Source of the DNA: Bacteroidota bacterium
Lineage (GTDB): Bacteria; Bacteroidota; Bacteroidia; Bacteroidales; VadinHA17
Direction: 5' to 3'
DNA: 9,842 bases
NCBI GenBank assembly: GCA_006227095.1
Contig: SBFZ01000324.1
Location: forward strand, 1-9,842
How positions within the stretch are numbered: position 1 is the stretch's first letter; each line of letters starts with the position of its first letter. Under the pieces are notes generated by a model, which saw nothing but the letters and a program-made list of their open reading frames with translations, made no database searches and was not told where the DNA came from. The position numbers were made by a program, and so were the translations under genes. Shown here in pieces: positions 1-7,266 of this stretch.

Positions 1-398
1 ACCAGGATTCCGTCAGGAGAGTGGCTGATATTGTTTACGTCGATGATTGATACTTCGGTTTTGCCCTCTCCGGCCGGTCTGGCGGTATGTGGCCCGTCAT
101 CAGCCAGGAATGTCAGGCTGCGGAACCCGGTCATGTGTCTCATGGCGAAGTGGGATGCGCACCGGGCGCCGTTGCCGCACATCGCTCCCCGTGAACCGTC
201 AGAATTAAAGTATAACATCCGGAAATCATATCCGTCGCATTCTTCAACCAGTATCAGTCCGTCAGCCCCGATGCCAAAGTGGCGGTCACATAACTTCCTG
301 ATCAGTAAGGTATCAGAATGAGAAATTATTACCGGACTGTTTTTAACAATGATGAAATCGTTGCCGGCTCCCTCATATTTGTTAAAGGTAATTTGCAT
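1..398 (-). CDS. dapF: Diaminopimelate epimerase (DapF), N-terminal part, cut by window edge
   Basis: DapF interconverts LL- and meso-2,6-diaminopimelate in the cytoplasm, the step before lysine and before DAP-containing peptidoglycan. Reading the minus strand from the ATG at 398 gives about 132 codons with no stop before the window edge, roughly the first half of a protein that is usually about 260-280 residues. Family landmarks are clear: KYEGAGNDF at residues 7-15, DRHFGIGADG at 38-47, and FNSDGSRGAMCGNGARC at 64-80. Cys74 in MCGNG matches the first of the two catalytic cysteines; the second lies outside the window. The ATG at 398 is the natural start because the conserved N-terminal strand begins a few residues later. 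The upstream sequence is AT-rich with no strong Shine-Dalgarno, as is usual in Bacteroidota. It is transcribed divergently from htrA. The identification is firm from motifs alone. Confidence 0.95.
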   Translation of the reverse strand, partial: MQITFNKYEGAGNDFIIVKNSPVIISHSDTLLIRKLCDRHFGIGADGLILVEECDGYDFRMLYFNSDGSRGAMCGNGARCASHFAMRHMTGFRSLTFLADDGPHTARPAGEGKTEVSIIDVNNISHSPDGIL

Positions 399-462
399 TC
401 GGTTAAATTGAAGTTAATTCTCTTAAAATGACCCCTTCTGTATGTTAAAAATTCGAAAATTT

Positions 463-477
463 GCAGAACAATTCTGC
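463..477. repeat. Short inverted repeat in the dapF/htrA divergent intergenic region
   Basis: GCAGAA (463-468) and TTCTGC (472-477) form a perfect 6-bp inverted repeat around a CAA centre. It sits between the divergent starts of dapF (398) and htrA (574), so it could be an operator for either gene or the stem of a small hairpin. No T-tract follows on either strand. The rest of the 175-bp gap is AT-rich; I found no exact TAnnTTTG element with a correctly spaced TTTG for either gene, so both promoters remain unplaced. A role for this repeat is inference only. Confidence 0.35.
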
Positions 478-573
478 CATGAAGTGGTTGTAAAGATATT
501 AATCTTTTGGGCAGGCACGTAATTTGATAATTAAGGACTAAATTGAAAATCGAACTTTAAAATATTTGGAGCT

Positions 574-2019
574 ATGAAAGGTAAAGGATTGATAACTACG
601 TTGCTGGTGGCTCTTTTCGGGGCTCTTGCAGGTCTTTTCATTTACACCAGGTTTCTTGACAGGGACAAACTGGTGATTGGAAATGAAAAGGAGAAAAAGA
701 TGATTGAGGAGAATGCGAGGTACACCTCCATGGTGCCGCAGTCAGGAGTGAATGATTTTACATTTGCAGCCGAGCAGACGGTGCATGCCGTAGTACATGT
801 AAAGACCAAAGCAACTGTCAGCTCATCCTATTCCAATCCCCTTTATGAATTTTTCTATGGTCCGGGTGCGAGCCGGCCGAGGGAAGTCAGGGGATTCGGA
901 TCTGGCGTCATTGTCACTGAGGACGGGTTTATTGTCACCAACAATCATGTCATTGAGGATGCGGATGAGGTTGATGTAACACTGAATGACAAGCGTACTT
1001 TCTCAGCTGATGTGGTAGGTCGTGATCCGAGTACTGATATTGCAGTGCTGAAGATAAAGGCCAATGATTTGCCGTATGTTAAATTTGGCAACTCTGATGC
1101 TATACGTCTGGGTGAGTGGGTTCTTGCCGTGGGCAACCCATTCAATCTGACATCTACTGTGACAGCAGGAATAGTGAGTGCAAGGGGACGAAGCCTCGGA
1201 TTGCTTGATAACCAGTACCGCATTGAGTCGTTTATCCAGACTGATGCAGCCCTTAACCAGGGTAACAGCGGAGGTGCCCTGGTCAATGTACAGGGTGATC
1301 TGATAGGGATAACCACTGCAATTATTTCGCCCAGCGGGGCATATGCCGGCAACTCTTTTGCAGTTCCGACGTCTATAGTAAGGAAGGTTTATGAAGATAT
1401 CAGGGAGTTCGGTGAAGTACAGCGTGGCCTGATGGGAGTGAATATAACGGATGTTACTGACGAGCTTGCGAAGGAGGAAAACCTTAAGGAGATAAAGGGT
1501 GTTTATCTCACAGGTGTTGTTGAGGATGGTGCTGCGAAGGCAGCGGGTCTTGCAGAGAAGGATGTGATCATTGCAATCAATGGTGAACCGGTTGAGACTA
1601 CTGCTGATCTACAGGAGAAGGTAAGCCGCTACAGGCCGGGTGATAAGCTTGAAGTGACGTATCTCAGGAAGGGTAAACAGGATAAAAAGAGTGTGGTTCT
1701 CCGCAATATTGAGGGCGGAACCGGCGTTGTAGCTCCCGGGGCACAGTCCTCAACAGTGTTCGGCGCTACATTCACGCCGCTCACTGCAGGCGAGAAAAGT
1801 CAGTTTAAAATATCAGGCGGTGTAAGGATAACCTCAATTTCGGATGGCCGGTTCCGTGATCTCGGCTTTTCGAAAGGGACAGTCATAATAGACGTGAACG
1901 GGGAGAAGGTAAACAGTGGTGCGGATATCCGCAAGGCAACAAATGACGGAAGAACCCTGTCATCAGTGGAAGGCTTTACACCGGATGGAACTTACTTCAA
2001 ATACCAGACAAGGAGGTAG
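574..2019 (+). CDS. htrA: HtrA/DegQ-family trypsin-like serine protease with two PDZ domains
   Basis: This is a 481-residue envelope protease/chaperone of the HtrA (Do/DegP/DegQ) family, which degrades or holds misfolded extracytoplasmic proteins. Residues 6-28 form a hydrophobic segment without an obvious cleavage site, so it may be an uncleaved membrane anchor or a signal peptide facing the periplasm. The protease domain spans about 60-275 and carries the full triad: His125 in TNNHV, Asp155 in STDIAVLK, and Ser232 in GNSGGAL. PDZ1 lies at about 283-378 (GLMGVNI to the strand ending VVLRN), and a more divergent PDZ2 at about 394-477. The segment between the N-terminal strands and GFGSGVIV is short, so the regulatory loop seems reduced compared with DegP. 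GGAG at 568-571 precedes the ATG at 574. Downstream come an inverted repeat and the rpoD promoter, so rpoD can be transcribed independently. Family assignment is firm; the choice among DegP, DegQ and DegS-like roles is not settled. Confidence 0.95.
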   Translation: MKGKGLITTLLVALFGALAGLFIYTRFLDRDKLVIGNEKEKKMIEENARYTSMVPQSGVNDFTFAAEQTVHAVVHVKTKATVSSSYSNPLYEFFYGPGASRPREVRGFGSGVIVTEDGFIVTNNHVIEDADEVDVTLNDKRTFSADVVGRDPSTDIAVLKIKANDLPYVKFGNSDAIRLGEWVLAVGNPFNLTSTVTAGIVSARGRSLGLLDNQYRIESFIQTDAALNQGNSGGALVNVQGDLIGITTAIISPSGAYAGNSFAVPTSIVRKVYEDIREFGEVQRGLMGVNITDVTDELAKEENLKEIKGVYLTGVVEDGAAKAAGLAEKDVIIAINGEPVETTADLQEKVSRYRPGDKLEVTYLRKGKQDKKSVVLRNIEGGTGVVAPGAQSSTVFGATFTPLTAGEKSQFKISGGVRITSISDGRFRDLGFSKGTVIIDVNGEKVNSGADIRKATNDGRTLSSVEGFTPDGTYFKYQTRR

Positions 2020-2042
2020 AATTGAGGTGTTGAATATAAAAT

Positions 2043-2085
2043 CCGGAATATCAATGGGTTGCCAGGTTGTGCAACCCTCTTCCGG
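2043..2085. terminator. Nested inverted repeat after htrA, possible terminator or leader structure
   Basis: An inner 7-bp perfect stem, GGGTTGC (2056-2062) with GCAACCC (2071-2077) around an 8-nt loop, lies inside an outer 6-bp stem, CCGGAA (2043-2048) with TTCCGG (2080-2085). The strands between the stems are asymmetric (7 nt on the left, 2 nt on the right). It begins 23 bp after the htrA stop and ends 15 bp before the -33 box of the rpoD promoter. Only a short TTT follows, so it is not a canonical intrinsic terminator. It most plausibly ends or stabilises the htrA transcript, but a protein-binding role at the rpoD promoter is possible. Confidence 0.5.
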
Positions 2086-2100
2086 TTTAACGTTATTAAA

Positions 2101-2132
2101 TTTGTATTATAACTTATAAAGCAGTAACTTTG
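2101..2132 (+). promoter_or_regulatory. Consensus Bacteroidota-type promoter for rpoD
   Basis: TTTG at 2101-2104 and TAACTTTG at 2125-2132 are separated by 20 bp. This exactly matches the Bacteroidota housekeeping consensus TTTG-N19-21-TAnnTTTG, the type recognised by the primary sigma factor. Transcription would start around 2138-2140, about 20 nt before the ATG at 2161. The short leader contains a weak CGAAAA/TTTTCG complementarity (2133-2146) and a purine-rich GAAGGGG (2146-2152) as a possible ribosome-binding site. The match implies that rpoD is transcribed by the sigma factor it encodes. Confidence 0.8.
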
Positions 2133-2160
2133 CGAAAATTTTTTCGAAGGGGTAAAGAGA

Positions 2161-3021
2161 ATGAGACAACTTAAGATTACCAAATCCATAACCAACCGTG
2201 AAAGTGCATCGTTGGACAAATATCTGCAGGAGATTGGTAAAGAAGAGTTGATATCGGTTGAGGAAGAGGTAGAGCTGGCACAAAGGATAAAGAAGGGTGA
2301 CAGGGCAGCGCTGGAGAAGCTCACAAAGGCAAATCTCCGTTTTGTTGTCTCAGTGGCCAAGCAATATCAGAACCAGGGACTTAGCCTTCCGGACCTCATA
2401 AATGAGGGTAACCTCGGCCTTATCAAGGCTGCAGAGAAGTTTGATGAAACCAGGGGTTTCAAGTTCATTTCCTATGCCGTCTGGTGGATCAGGCAATCTA
2501 TTTTGCAGGCTCTGGCCGAACAGTCGAGGATAGTGCGTTTGCCTCTGAACCAGGTTGGTTCCCTGAATAAGATAAATAAGGCATTTGCGCGGTTTGAGCA
2601 GGAGAATGAGCGTACTCCCTCACCTGAGGAACTTGCCGAGGTTCTTGACCTTCCAAAGGAGAAGGTGGCAGACACTCTGAAGGTTTCGGGACGCCATGTT
2701 TCAGTTGATGCACCTTTTGTGGAGGGTGAAGACAACAGTTTGCTTGATGTGCTTACCAATGTTGACTCACCCATAGCTGACAAAATGCTCATTGACGAGT
2801 CTCTCTCAAAGGAGATTGACCGTGCACTGGCAACACTTACGGAGCGTGAGAGGGATATAATTCGTTATTTCTTCGGTATAGCATGCCAGGAGATGACGCT
2901 TGAAGAGATAGGGGAGAAATTCGGCCTGACCCGTGAAAGGGTGAGGCAGATCAAGGAGAAGGCCATACGCAGGCTGCGTCATACTTCACGCAGCAAGCTC
3001 CTGAAAGGGTACCTGGGGTAG
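2161..3021 (+). CDS. rpoD: Primary (housekeeping) RNA polymerase sigma factor RpoD/SigA
   Basis: This 286-residue sigma-70 factor directs core RNA polymerase to housekeeping promoters. It lacks region 1.1 and the long non-conserved insert of E. coli RpoD, the compact form typical of Bacteroidota. Region 1.2 covers about 15-48. Region 2 covers about 50-123, including [13 protein letters not shown] and the promoter-melting and -10-reading stretch [14 protein letters not shown] at 99-112. Region 3 covers about 126-200, including [17 protein letters not shown]. Region 4 covers about 220-286, with the -35-reading helix-turn-helix from [19 protein letters not shown] (245-263) to the C-terminus. The N-terminus ([19 protein letters not shown]) is the form I know for this phylum, which fixes the ATG at 2161. 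A consensus promoter lies just upstream and two hairpins follow the stop, so it probably forms its own transcription unit. Stress and ECF sigma factors are excluded by the intact regions 1.2 and 3. Confidence 0.98.
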   Translation: MRQLKITKSITNRESASLDKYLQEIGKEELISVEEEVELAQRIKKGDRAALEKLTKANLRFVVSVAKQYQNQGLSLPDLINEGNLGLIKAAEKFDETRGFKFISYAVWWIRQSILQALAEQSRIVRLPLNQVGSLNKINKAFARFEQENERTPSPEELAEVLDLPKEKVADTLKVSGRHVSVDAPFVEGEDNSLLDVLTNVDSPIADKMLIDESLSKEIDRALATLTERERDIIRYFFGIACQEMTLEEIGEKFGLTRERVRQIKEKAIRRLRHTSRSKLLKGYLG

Positions 3022-3047
3022 TATTCTCAGGCATAAGTAAACAGAAG

Positions 3048-3076
3048 AAAGGGTGTTGAAAGCACCCTTTTTTCTT
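3048..3076 (+). terminator. Intrinsic terminator of rpoD
   Basis: AAAGGGTG (3048-3055) pairs with CACCCTTT (3063-3070) as a perfect 8-bp stem with a 7-nt loop. The T-run continues through 3073 and, after one C, TT. It begins 26 bp after the rpoD stop. On the minus strand the stem is followed by CTTTCTTCT, so it may also stop transcription coming from the sensory operon. Confidence 0.88.
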
Positions 3077-3082
3077 AAACGC

Positions 3083-3112
3083 AAATGAGCCCGGGGATTC
3101 GGGCTCATTTTT
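3083..3112. terminator. Second, tandem terminator hairpin, probably bidirectional
   Basis: AAATGAGCCCG (3083-3093) and CGGGCTCATTT (3100-3110) form a perfect 11-bp, GC-cored stem with a 6-nt loop, followed by TT. It lies only 12 bp after the right arm of the first hairpin. The arms end in AAAT/ATTT, so a short T-run occurs on both strands. It lies between convergent rpoD and the response regulator gene, so it may back up the rpoD terminator and end the minus-strand operon. Confidence 0.75.
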
Positions 3113-3261
3113 GTGTCCGCGTTCGATGCGGATCTGGGGGGAAGAACTGCTTCATACGGATATGGCTGAAATGAGAAACAGAAATCACCATATCACTCCG
3201 TAAAGATAACAGAGACCTTGCTTATTTTGAAACTACAGAAGGGTCGAACTGATAAACCAAC

Positions 3262-3276
3262 CTGTTGAGTCAACAG
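3262..3276. repeat. Perfect palindrome downstream of the response regulator gene
   Basis: CTGTTGA (3262-3268) and TCAACAG (3270-3276) are perfect inverted arms around a single G. It lies 25 bp beyond the response regulator stop on the minus strand. As RNA it could form a 6-bp stem with a 3-nt loop, but no T-tract follows, so it is a poor terminator. The surrounding non-coding stretch (3113-3301) also holds a small TCCGC/GCGGA inverted repeat at 3116-3132 and GTTTTAAAAC at 3283-3292. I see no convincing gene or RNA there. Confidence 0.4.
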
Positions 3277-3301
3277 ATAACCGTTTTAAAACAATAGACC
3301 A

Positions 3302-4045
3302 CTATTTTCCGGTGAATCTCCTGACAAATTCAGTCTTGTAGGAATCACCCAGGAAGGCCTTAAGACCCTCTGAAAGCAATATCTCTCCCTGTCTTGTGTA
3401 ACCGGTCACATGATCAAGATTGACCAGGTAGGAGTGATGGACTCTCAGAAAATTCTGATCTTCCAGCAGGCCGTCAAAATGCTTGAGATTCTTGGAACTG
3501 ACAACCTTTCTGCTCCCTGAAAGGTGAAAATTGGTACAGTATCCGTCAGCCTGGCACATGATAATCTCTGAAACCCTGAGTACTTCAAAGCCCTTTATAT
3601 TCGGAATTATAAGTGTGGACTGCCTGGGGGAGTTGCTCCTGAGATTGTTGAGCAGTGAGTTGATAATCTCGGTATTTATTCCTGCCGGACCGGCTGACCT
3701 GACCCTGGCTACAGCGTCAACCAGCTCATCAATCTTGACCGGCTTCAGGAGGTAATCCACAGCACTGAATCTGAAGGCCTTGATGGCATATTCCGAGTAT
3801 GCGGTGACGAAAATTATCTTGAAATCGATCTTTTCAAACATATTCAGAATGTCAAAACCCTGACCATCAGGCATCTCCACGTCAAGGAAAATAAGGTCAG
3901 GCGTTGTCTTCTGGATGGCAGCATACCCTGTTTTTACCGATGAGGCCTCTGCAACAATCTCTACGTCGGGACAATACTCAGCCAGGTAGTTGCAGATTAC
4001 GTCTCTTGCCAGTTTTTCATCATCAATTACTACAGCCCTTATCAT
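3302..4045 (-). CDS. LytR/AlgR-family (LytTR) response regulator
   Basis: This 247-residue cytoplasmic regulator is probably the output partner of the sensor kinase encoded just upstream in the same operon. The receiver domain covers about 1-118: acidic pair Asp8/Asp9, phosphoacceptor Asp55 in LIFLDVEMPDG, Thr81 in FVTAYSEYA, and Lys101 in YLLKPV. A linker rich in Asn and Ser (about 119-142) leads to a LytTR DNA-binding domain at about 145-243, recognisable from EIIMCQADGYCTNFHL, the FLRVHHSYLVNLDHV block at 199-213, and the final strands. LytTR proteins bind short direct repeats in DNA; none could be assigned here. The gene starts 55 bp after the kinase stop with no intervening promoter that I can see, so it should be co-transcribed. 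All receiver residues are intact, so it should be phosphorylated. The target genes are unknown. Confidence 0.95.
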   Translation of the reverse strand: MIRAVVIDDEKLARDVICNYLAEYCPDVEIVAEASSVKTGYAAIQKTTPDLIFLDVEMPDGQGFDILNMFEKIDFKIIFVTAYSEYAIKAFRFSAVDYLLKPVKIDELVDAVARVRSAGPAGINTEIINSLLNNLRSNSPRQSTLIIPNIKGFEVLRVSEIIMCQADGYCTNFHLSGSRKVVSSKNLKHFDGLLEDQNFLRVHHSYLVNLDHVTGYTRQGEILLSEGLKAFLGDSYKTEFVRRFTGK

Positions 4046-4100
4046 ATCTTTTATGGGGATTTGGATTAGTGTTCAGCAGTTTATTCCGTTATCATTTGTA

Positions 4101-7100
4101 TCAGGATTTGACCGGCAGTTCAATCTCCACCCTGGTCCCTGTCTCCTCACGGTCATTGTACAGGTCGGAGATTTTGATCCGGCAGTCGGTCAGCATCAGA
4201 TTATTGACAATCTTCAGCCTTTCGGTCGCGAGAGAGATCCCCTTTGATCTCCTGGGAAGCGATTTGTCCTTCATTTCTTCCGAACGGCTTCTTCCCACAC
4301 CGTCATCTTCCACACTGCAGGTCAGAATATTGCCTTTCAGGGCGAATGACACCCTTATGGATCCCTTTCTCTCATTAAGTCCCATTACTCCGTGCCATAT
4401 CGCATTTTCCACAAACGGCTGTATTAGTCCCGGTACAACCCTGAGGTAATCCTTACTTACTTCCGGTTCAATCTCAATGGAATAATCGAATTTGTCACCG
4501 AACCTCAGGTGTTCTATCTTCAGATAGTCTTCCAGTGCGTCTATCTCAATTGCAAGCCTTACGAAATCCTCATTCATGTTATTGAGGACAGTCCGGATAA
4601 GCTTTGAGAAATCTGCGATATAGCGGTTGGCTGAGAGCCTGTCATTGTTTGAGATGAAGTAGTTGATGGAGTTGAGGGCGTTGAATATGAAATGGGGATT
4701 CATCTGGCCTCTCAGGGCCTGGTGACGGAGCATATCCCTTTTCTGCTGTTCCCTTATTGTAAGGTGCCTGAGAAAATACCAGCCGGCGATGGAAATGATC
4801 AGCAGCAGCGTCAGGGGCATGGCAACCCGGAATGCAGTAGTCTGGTAGAAGAATGGTTTGATCCTGATTGTCAGGATACGACGGTTACTCCAGGAACCAT
4901 TTAGGTCCGTGGCTTCAATTTCCAGGTTATACCAGCCGGGTGTAAGATTGGAAAAGTTTATGTTCCTGTCGGTATGGTCAGTATGGTACCAGTTGGCAGC
5001 GTCACCGTCAATCCGGTACCTGTACCTTATCATTTCGGGGCTTCGGTATTCCGGAACTATGAAGGTCAGGTGAAAATTGTCATCACCCTTTTCCAGTATT
5101 ACCGTGTCACATTTGTAAACCGGCATGTCGAATGTTTTACTCAATGCTGACACGTCAAACTCGTTGATGATGATTTGCTGGTTGATATTGCCCCTGCTGC
5201 CGTGGAGTACTTCCAGGGGGTCAAATTCCACAGCACCGCCTACTCCCCCGAAAAGGAATTTGCCTTCGCGGGTTTCGTATACTGCATCAGAATTGAACTC
5301 ATGAATAAGCAGTCCGTCATTTTCGCTGAATGACCTGATAAGACCGGTAGAAGGGTTTATTACCGAGATTCCGTTGTTTGTCGAAACCCAGATATTGCCG
5401 TCCCGGTCCCTGAGGATGCTGTAGGTTGTGTTGCTTGAAAGTCCCGAGGCGGTTGTATAGAAGTTTTTCTCACCTGTACCCGTATCAAAGCGGCATATGC
5501 CCATACCAAGTGTTGCAAGCCAGAGGATCCCGTTATCATCTTCACATATATCCTCTATGTTTGCCATGGATGAGGCGATCTTGATGAATTCATGTTCAAG
5601 GGTTGCAAGGTTCAGCTTCATAAGGTAACTGTAGCTGCCTCCTGACCAGAGTATGTTCCCCTGGCGGTGAACGGTGAACCAGTTGACTGTGTCACCTGTA
5701 GTAAGAAGCGTCTCAGAACGCCTTGAAACCGGATCATACCTTATGATTCCGGATTCGGCTACCAGGATTTTCCCATCCCTGTCATAGCAGATGGTATGTG
5801 CATATTTCCCTGGATAGTGTTCTTCAACCTTACCGGTTTGAAGGTCATAGTGCAGGAGTTTCCTATAATAATATCCGATCCATAGACCACCGGTATCAGG
5901 AAGGAATGCCCTGGGATGCCATAATTCAATCAGTTGGCGGTCATCCAGGACCAGTTTTCGCTCAGGAACTCCGTCACGGCCAATCCTTATCAGGTAGTTT
6001 CTGTCCCTGGCGGCTATCCAGAGGGCATCCCTGTCATCCCTGATAATCCCAAAGACATTCAGCTGGTTGCTCTTTTCCGGAAACGGGCTGATATGCCTGA
6101 ACTCATGGGGAGTGAATACAACCTTGACCACTCCTGCAGGTGTTCCTCCCCGGTAAAAATGGGAAAACCAGAGCAATCCGGGGTCCTGCAGCAGGTATAC
6201 ATTCGGGAGGCCGCATTCATCATGATTTATCGTCATTACAGAATCACGATCGGGAATACAGATGTTGAGCCCGGAATCATGGTTGTAATAAATCACGGGC
6301 TTTTCACAGGCAAACCTTATTTTGTGTATGTCGCCATCGTATTCACAAAAGCAATTTCTGCTTTCATCATACCTGAAAAGTCCCGTCAGTGAGGCAAGCC
6401 ATCTGTTGCCCGCTGTGTCCCTGACCAGTCTGGCATATCCGGAACCATCGAAAAAAGTCCCTATCCTGCCGGGGAGCCTCTCCAGCCGGCTTGCCTCTTT
6501 CATAACGGCAGAAGGTTGGCCTGTCAGGGGATCATTGCCCACGCTGAAGTTAATAACCATCGCTCCTGTAAGCCAGGGCTCCCCTGAATCATCAAATGTA
6601 AGGCGGTACTGGCTGAACATGAACAGGGGGATCTCATTCACCGGGTTTCTCCATGGATAGAGGATAGCCTCTCCTGTCAGCAGGTTGTACCTCAGGACCC
6701 CCTTTATAAGGATGAACCAGAGGTAACCGTCGGGGCCCGGATTGAAGCAAATGAGATCATTGAGGCTATAACCTCCCAGGCTTCTGACCCGGCTGAATTT
6801 CTCCGTGGTACGATTGAAAAGAGCAAGAAGGGCGTTGTCTGTGGAAATCCAGAGTCCGTCATAATTGTCAATCGCCAGGTGGTTTACTGAGAAGTAGGGG
6901 ATGGTGGTTGAGTCGGCCGGGTCATGGTAATAATTTACAAAATCGGTTCCGTCATAGCGTGTCAGGCCATCCCATGTTGCCATCCATACAAATCCGCTGC
7001 TGTCCGCTGAAATGGCCCTGACATCATCATGTCCCAGTCCGTTCCGGGAGTTGTAATGGGTAAGCACATACCCCTGCCCGGAGACATGACGGGTGAGAGC

Positions 7101-7154
7101 CATGACTATTGCCAGGTAGAGTATGAATTTAACCCAGGGGCACTTGAGGCACAT
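4101..7154 (-). CDS. Two-component sensor kinase: Reg_prop propellers, Y_Y_Y domain, LytS-type histidine kinase
   Basis: This is a membrane sensor kinase of 1017 residues from the ATG at 7154. A signal peptide covers about 1-27 (hydrophobic core FILYLAIVMAL, then HVSGQG). About 29-648 is the extracytoplasmic sensor. By eye I count roughly 14 repeats of the Reg_prop pattern (D..G.LW..T..GL.RYD), which suggests two seven-bladed propellers. A Y_Y_Y domain follows at about 685-766 (NFSNLTPGWYNLEIEATDLNG), then one membrane span at about 773-795. The kinase part is LytS/His_kinase type: phosphoacceptor His821 in QMNPHFIFNALNSI, N box LIQPFVENAIWHG with Asn917, glycine box EDDGVG at 949-954, and KGISLATERL. 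There is no receiver or AraC domain, unlike classic hybrid regulators. An in-frame ATG at 7190 would add 12 residues, but it lies upstream of the expected transcript start and lengthens the signal peptide awkwardly. The ligand is unknown; a glycan or another envelope signal is a family-based guess. Confidence 0.93.
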   Translation of the reverse strand: MCLKCPWVKFILYLAIVMALTRHVSGQGYVLTHYNSRNGLGHDDVRAISADSSGFVWMATWDGLTRYDGTDFVNYYHDPADSTTIPYFSVNHLAIDNYDGLWISTDNALLALFNRTTEKFSRVRSLGGYSLNDLICFNPGPDGYLWFILIKGVLRYNLLTGEAILYPWRNPVNEIPLFMFSQYRLTFDDSGEPWLTGAMVINFSVGNDPLTGQPSAVMKEASRLERLPGRIGTFFDGSGYARLVRDTAGNRWLASLTGLFRYDESRNCFCEYDGDIHKIRFACEKPVIYYNHDSGLNICIPDRDSVMTINHDECGLPNVYLLQDPGLLWFSHFYRGGTPAGVVKVVFTPHEFRHISPFPEKSNQLNVFGIIRDDRDALWIAARDRNYLIRIGRDGVPERKLVLDDRQLIELWHPRAFLPDTGGLWIGYYYRKLLHYDLQTGKVEEHYPGKYAHTICYDRDGKILVAESGIIRYDPVSRRSETLLTTGDTVNWFTVHRQGNILWSGGSYSYLMKLNLATLEHEFIKIASSMANIEDICEDDNGILWLATLGMGICRFDTGTGEKNFYTTASGLSSNTTYSILRDRDGNIWVSTNNGISVINPSTGLIRSFSENDGLLIHEFNSDAVYETREGKFLFGGVGGAVEFDPLEVLHGSRGNINQQIIINEFDVSALSKTFDMPVYKCDTVILEKGDDNFHLTFIVPEYRSPEMIRYRYRIDGDAANWYHTDHTDRNINFSNLTPGWYNLEIEATDLNGSWSNRRILTIRIKPFFYQTTAFRVAMPLTLLLIISIAGWYFLRHLTIREQQKRDMLRHQALRGQMNPHFIFNALNSINYFISNNDRLSANRYIADFSKLIRTVLNNMNEDFVRLAIEIDALEDYLKIEHLRFGDKFDYSIEIEPEVSKDYLRVVPGLIQPFVENAIWHGVMGLNERKGSIRVSFALKGNILTCSVEDDGVGRSRSEEMKDKSLPRRSKGISLATERLKIVNNLMLTDCRIKISDLYNDREETGTRVEIELPVKS

Positions 7155-7177
7155 CGGATGCAGGTATACGGCAATCA

Positions 7178-7185
7178 CAAAAATA
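7178..7185 (-). promoter_or_regulatory. Candidate -7 element for the kinase/regulator operon
   Basis: On the minus strand, TATTTTTG (7185 to 7178) matches TAnnTTTG exactly and lies 23 bp upstream of the chosen ATG at 7154. A start near 7171 gives a leader of about 17 nt. No TTTG occurs 19-21 bp further upstream; that position is covered by the palindrome TGCCGGCA (7204-7211). The promoter may therefore be weak or need an activator. It supports the downstream start, since the ATG at 7190 would not be transcribed. Confidence 0.55.
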
Positions 7186-7266
7186 GACAAAATATTCAGA
7201 GTTTGCCGGCAGGCACTTTCCTGTCAAAAAGAACATTGCAGCAACATTCCGTATGCCCCTAATTGC

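Noticed and set aside
31..321. Open frame on the plus strand opposite dapF
   Set aside because: It is antisense to a coding region with strong DapF motifs, and its translation has no recognisable features.
561..570. AATATTTG near the htrA start, resembling a -7 element (5 of 6 matches)
   Set aside because: It ends only a few bases before the ATG and would leave essentially no leader; GGAG there is better read as a ribosome-binding site.
1916..2119. Open frame on the plus strand overlapping the htrA 3' end
   Set aside because: It overlaps htrA out of frame and runs through the inverted repeat into the rpoD promoter; low-complexity product with no motif.
3126..3203. A 25-codon frame on the plus strand (MRIWGEELL...ITP) after the rpoD terminators
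   Set aside because: No promoter or ribosome-binding site, no recognisable motif, and it lies downstream of two terminators; a chance frame.
7222..7227. TTGACA on the minus strand upstream of the kinase gene, resembling an E. coli -35 box
   Set aside because: The sequence 17 bp downstream is AAACTC, not a -10 element, and it is too far from the TATTTTTG to serve as its -33 partner.
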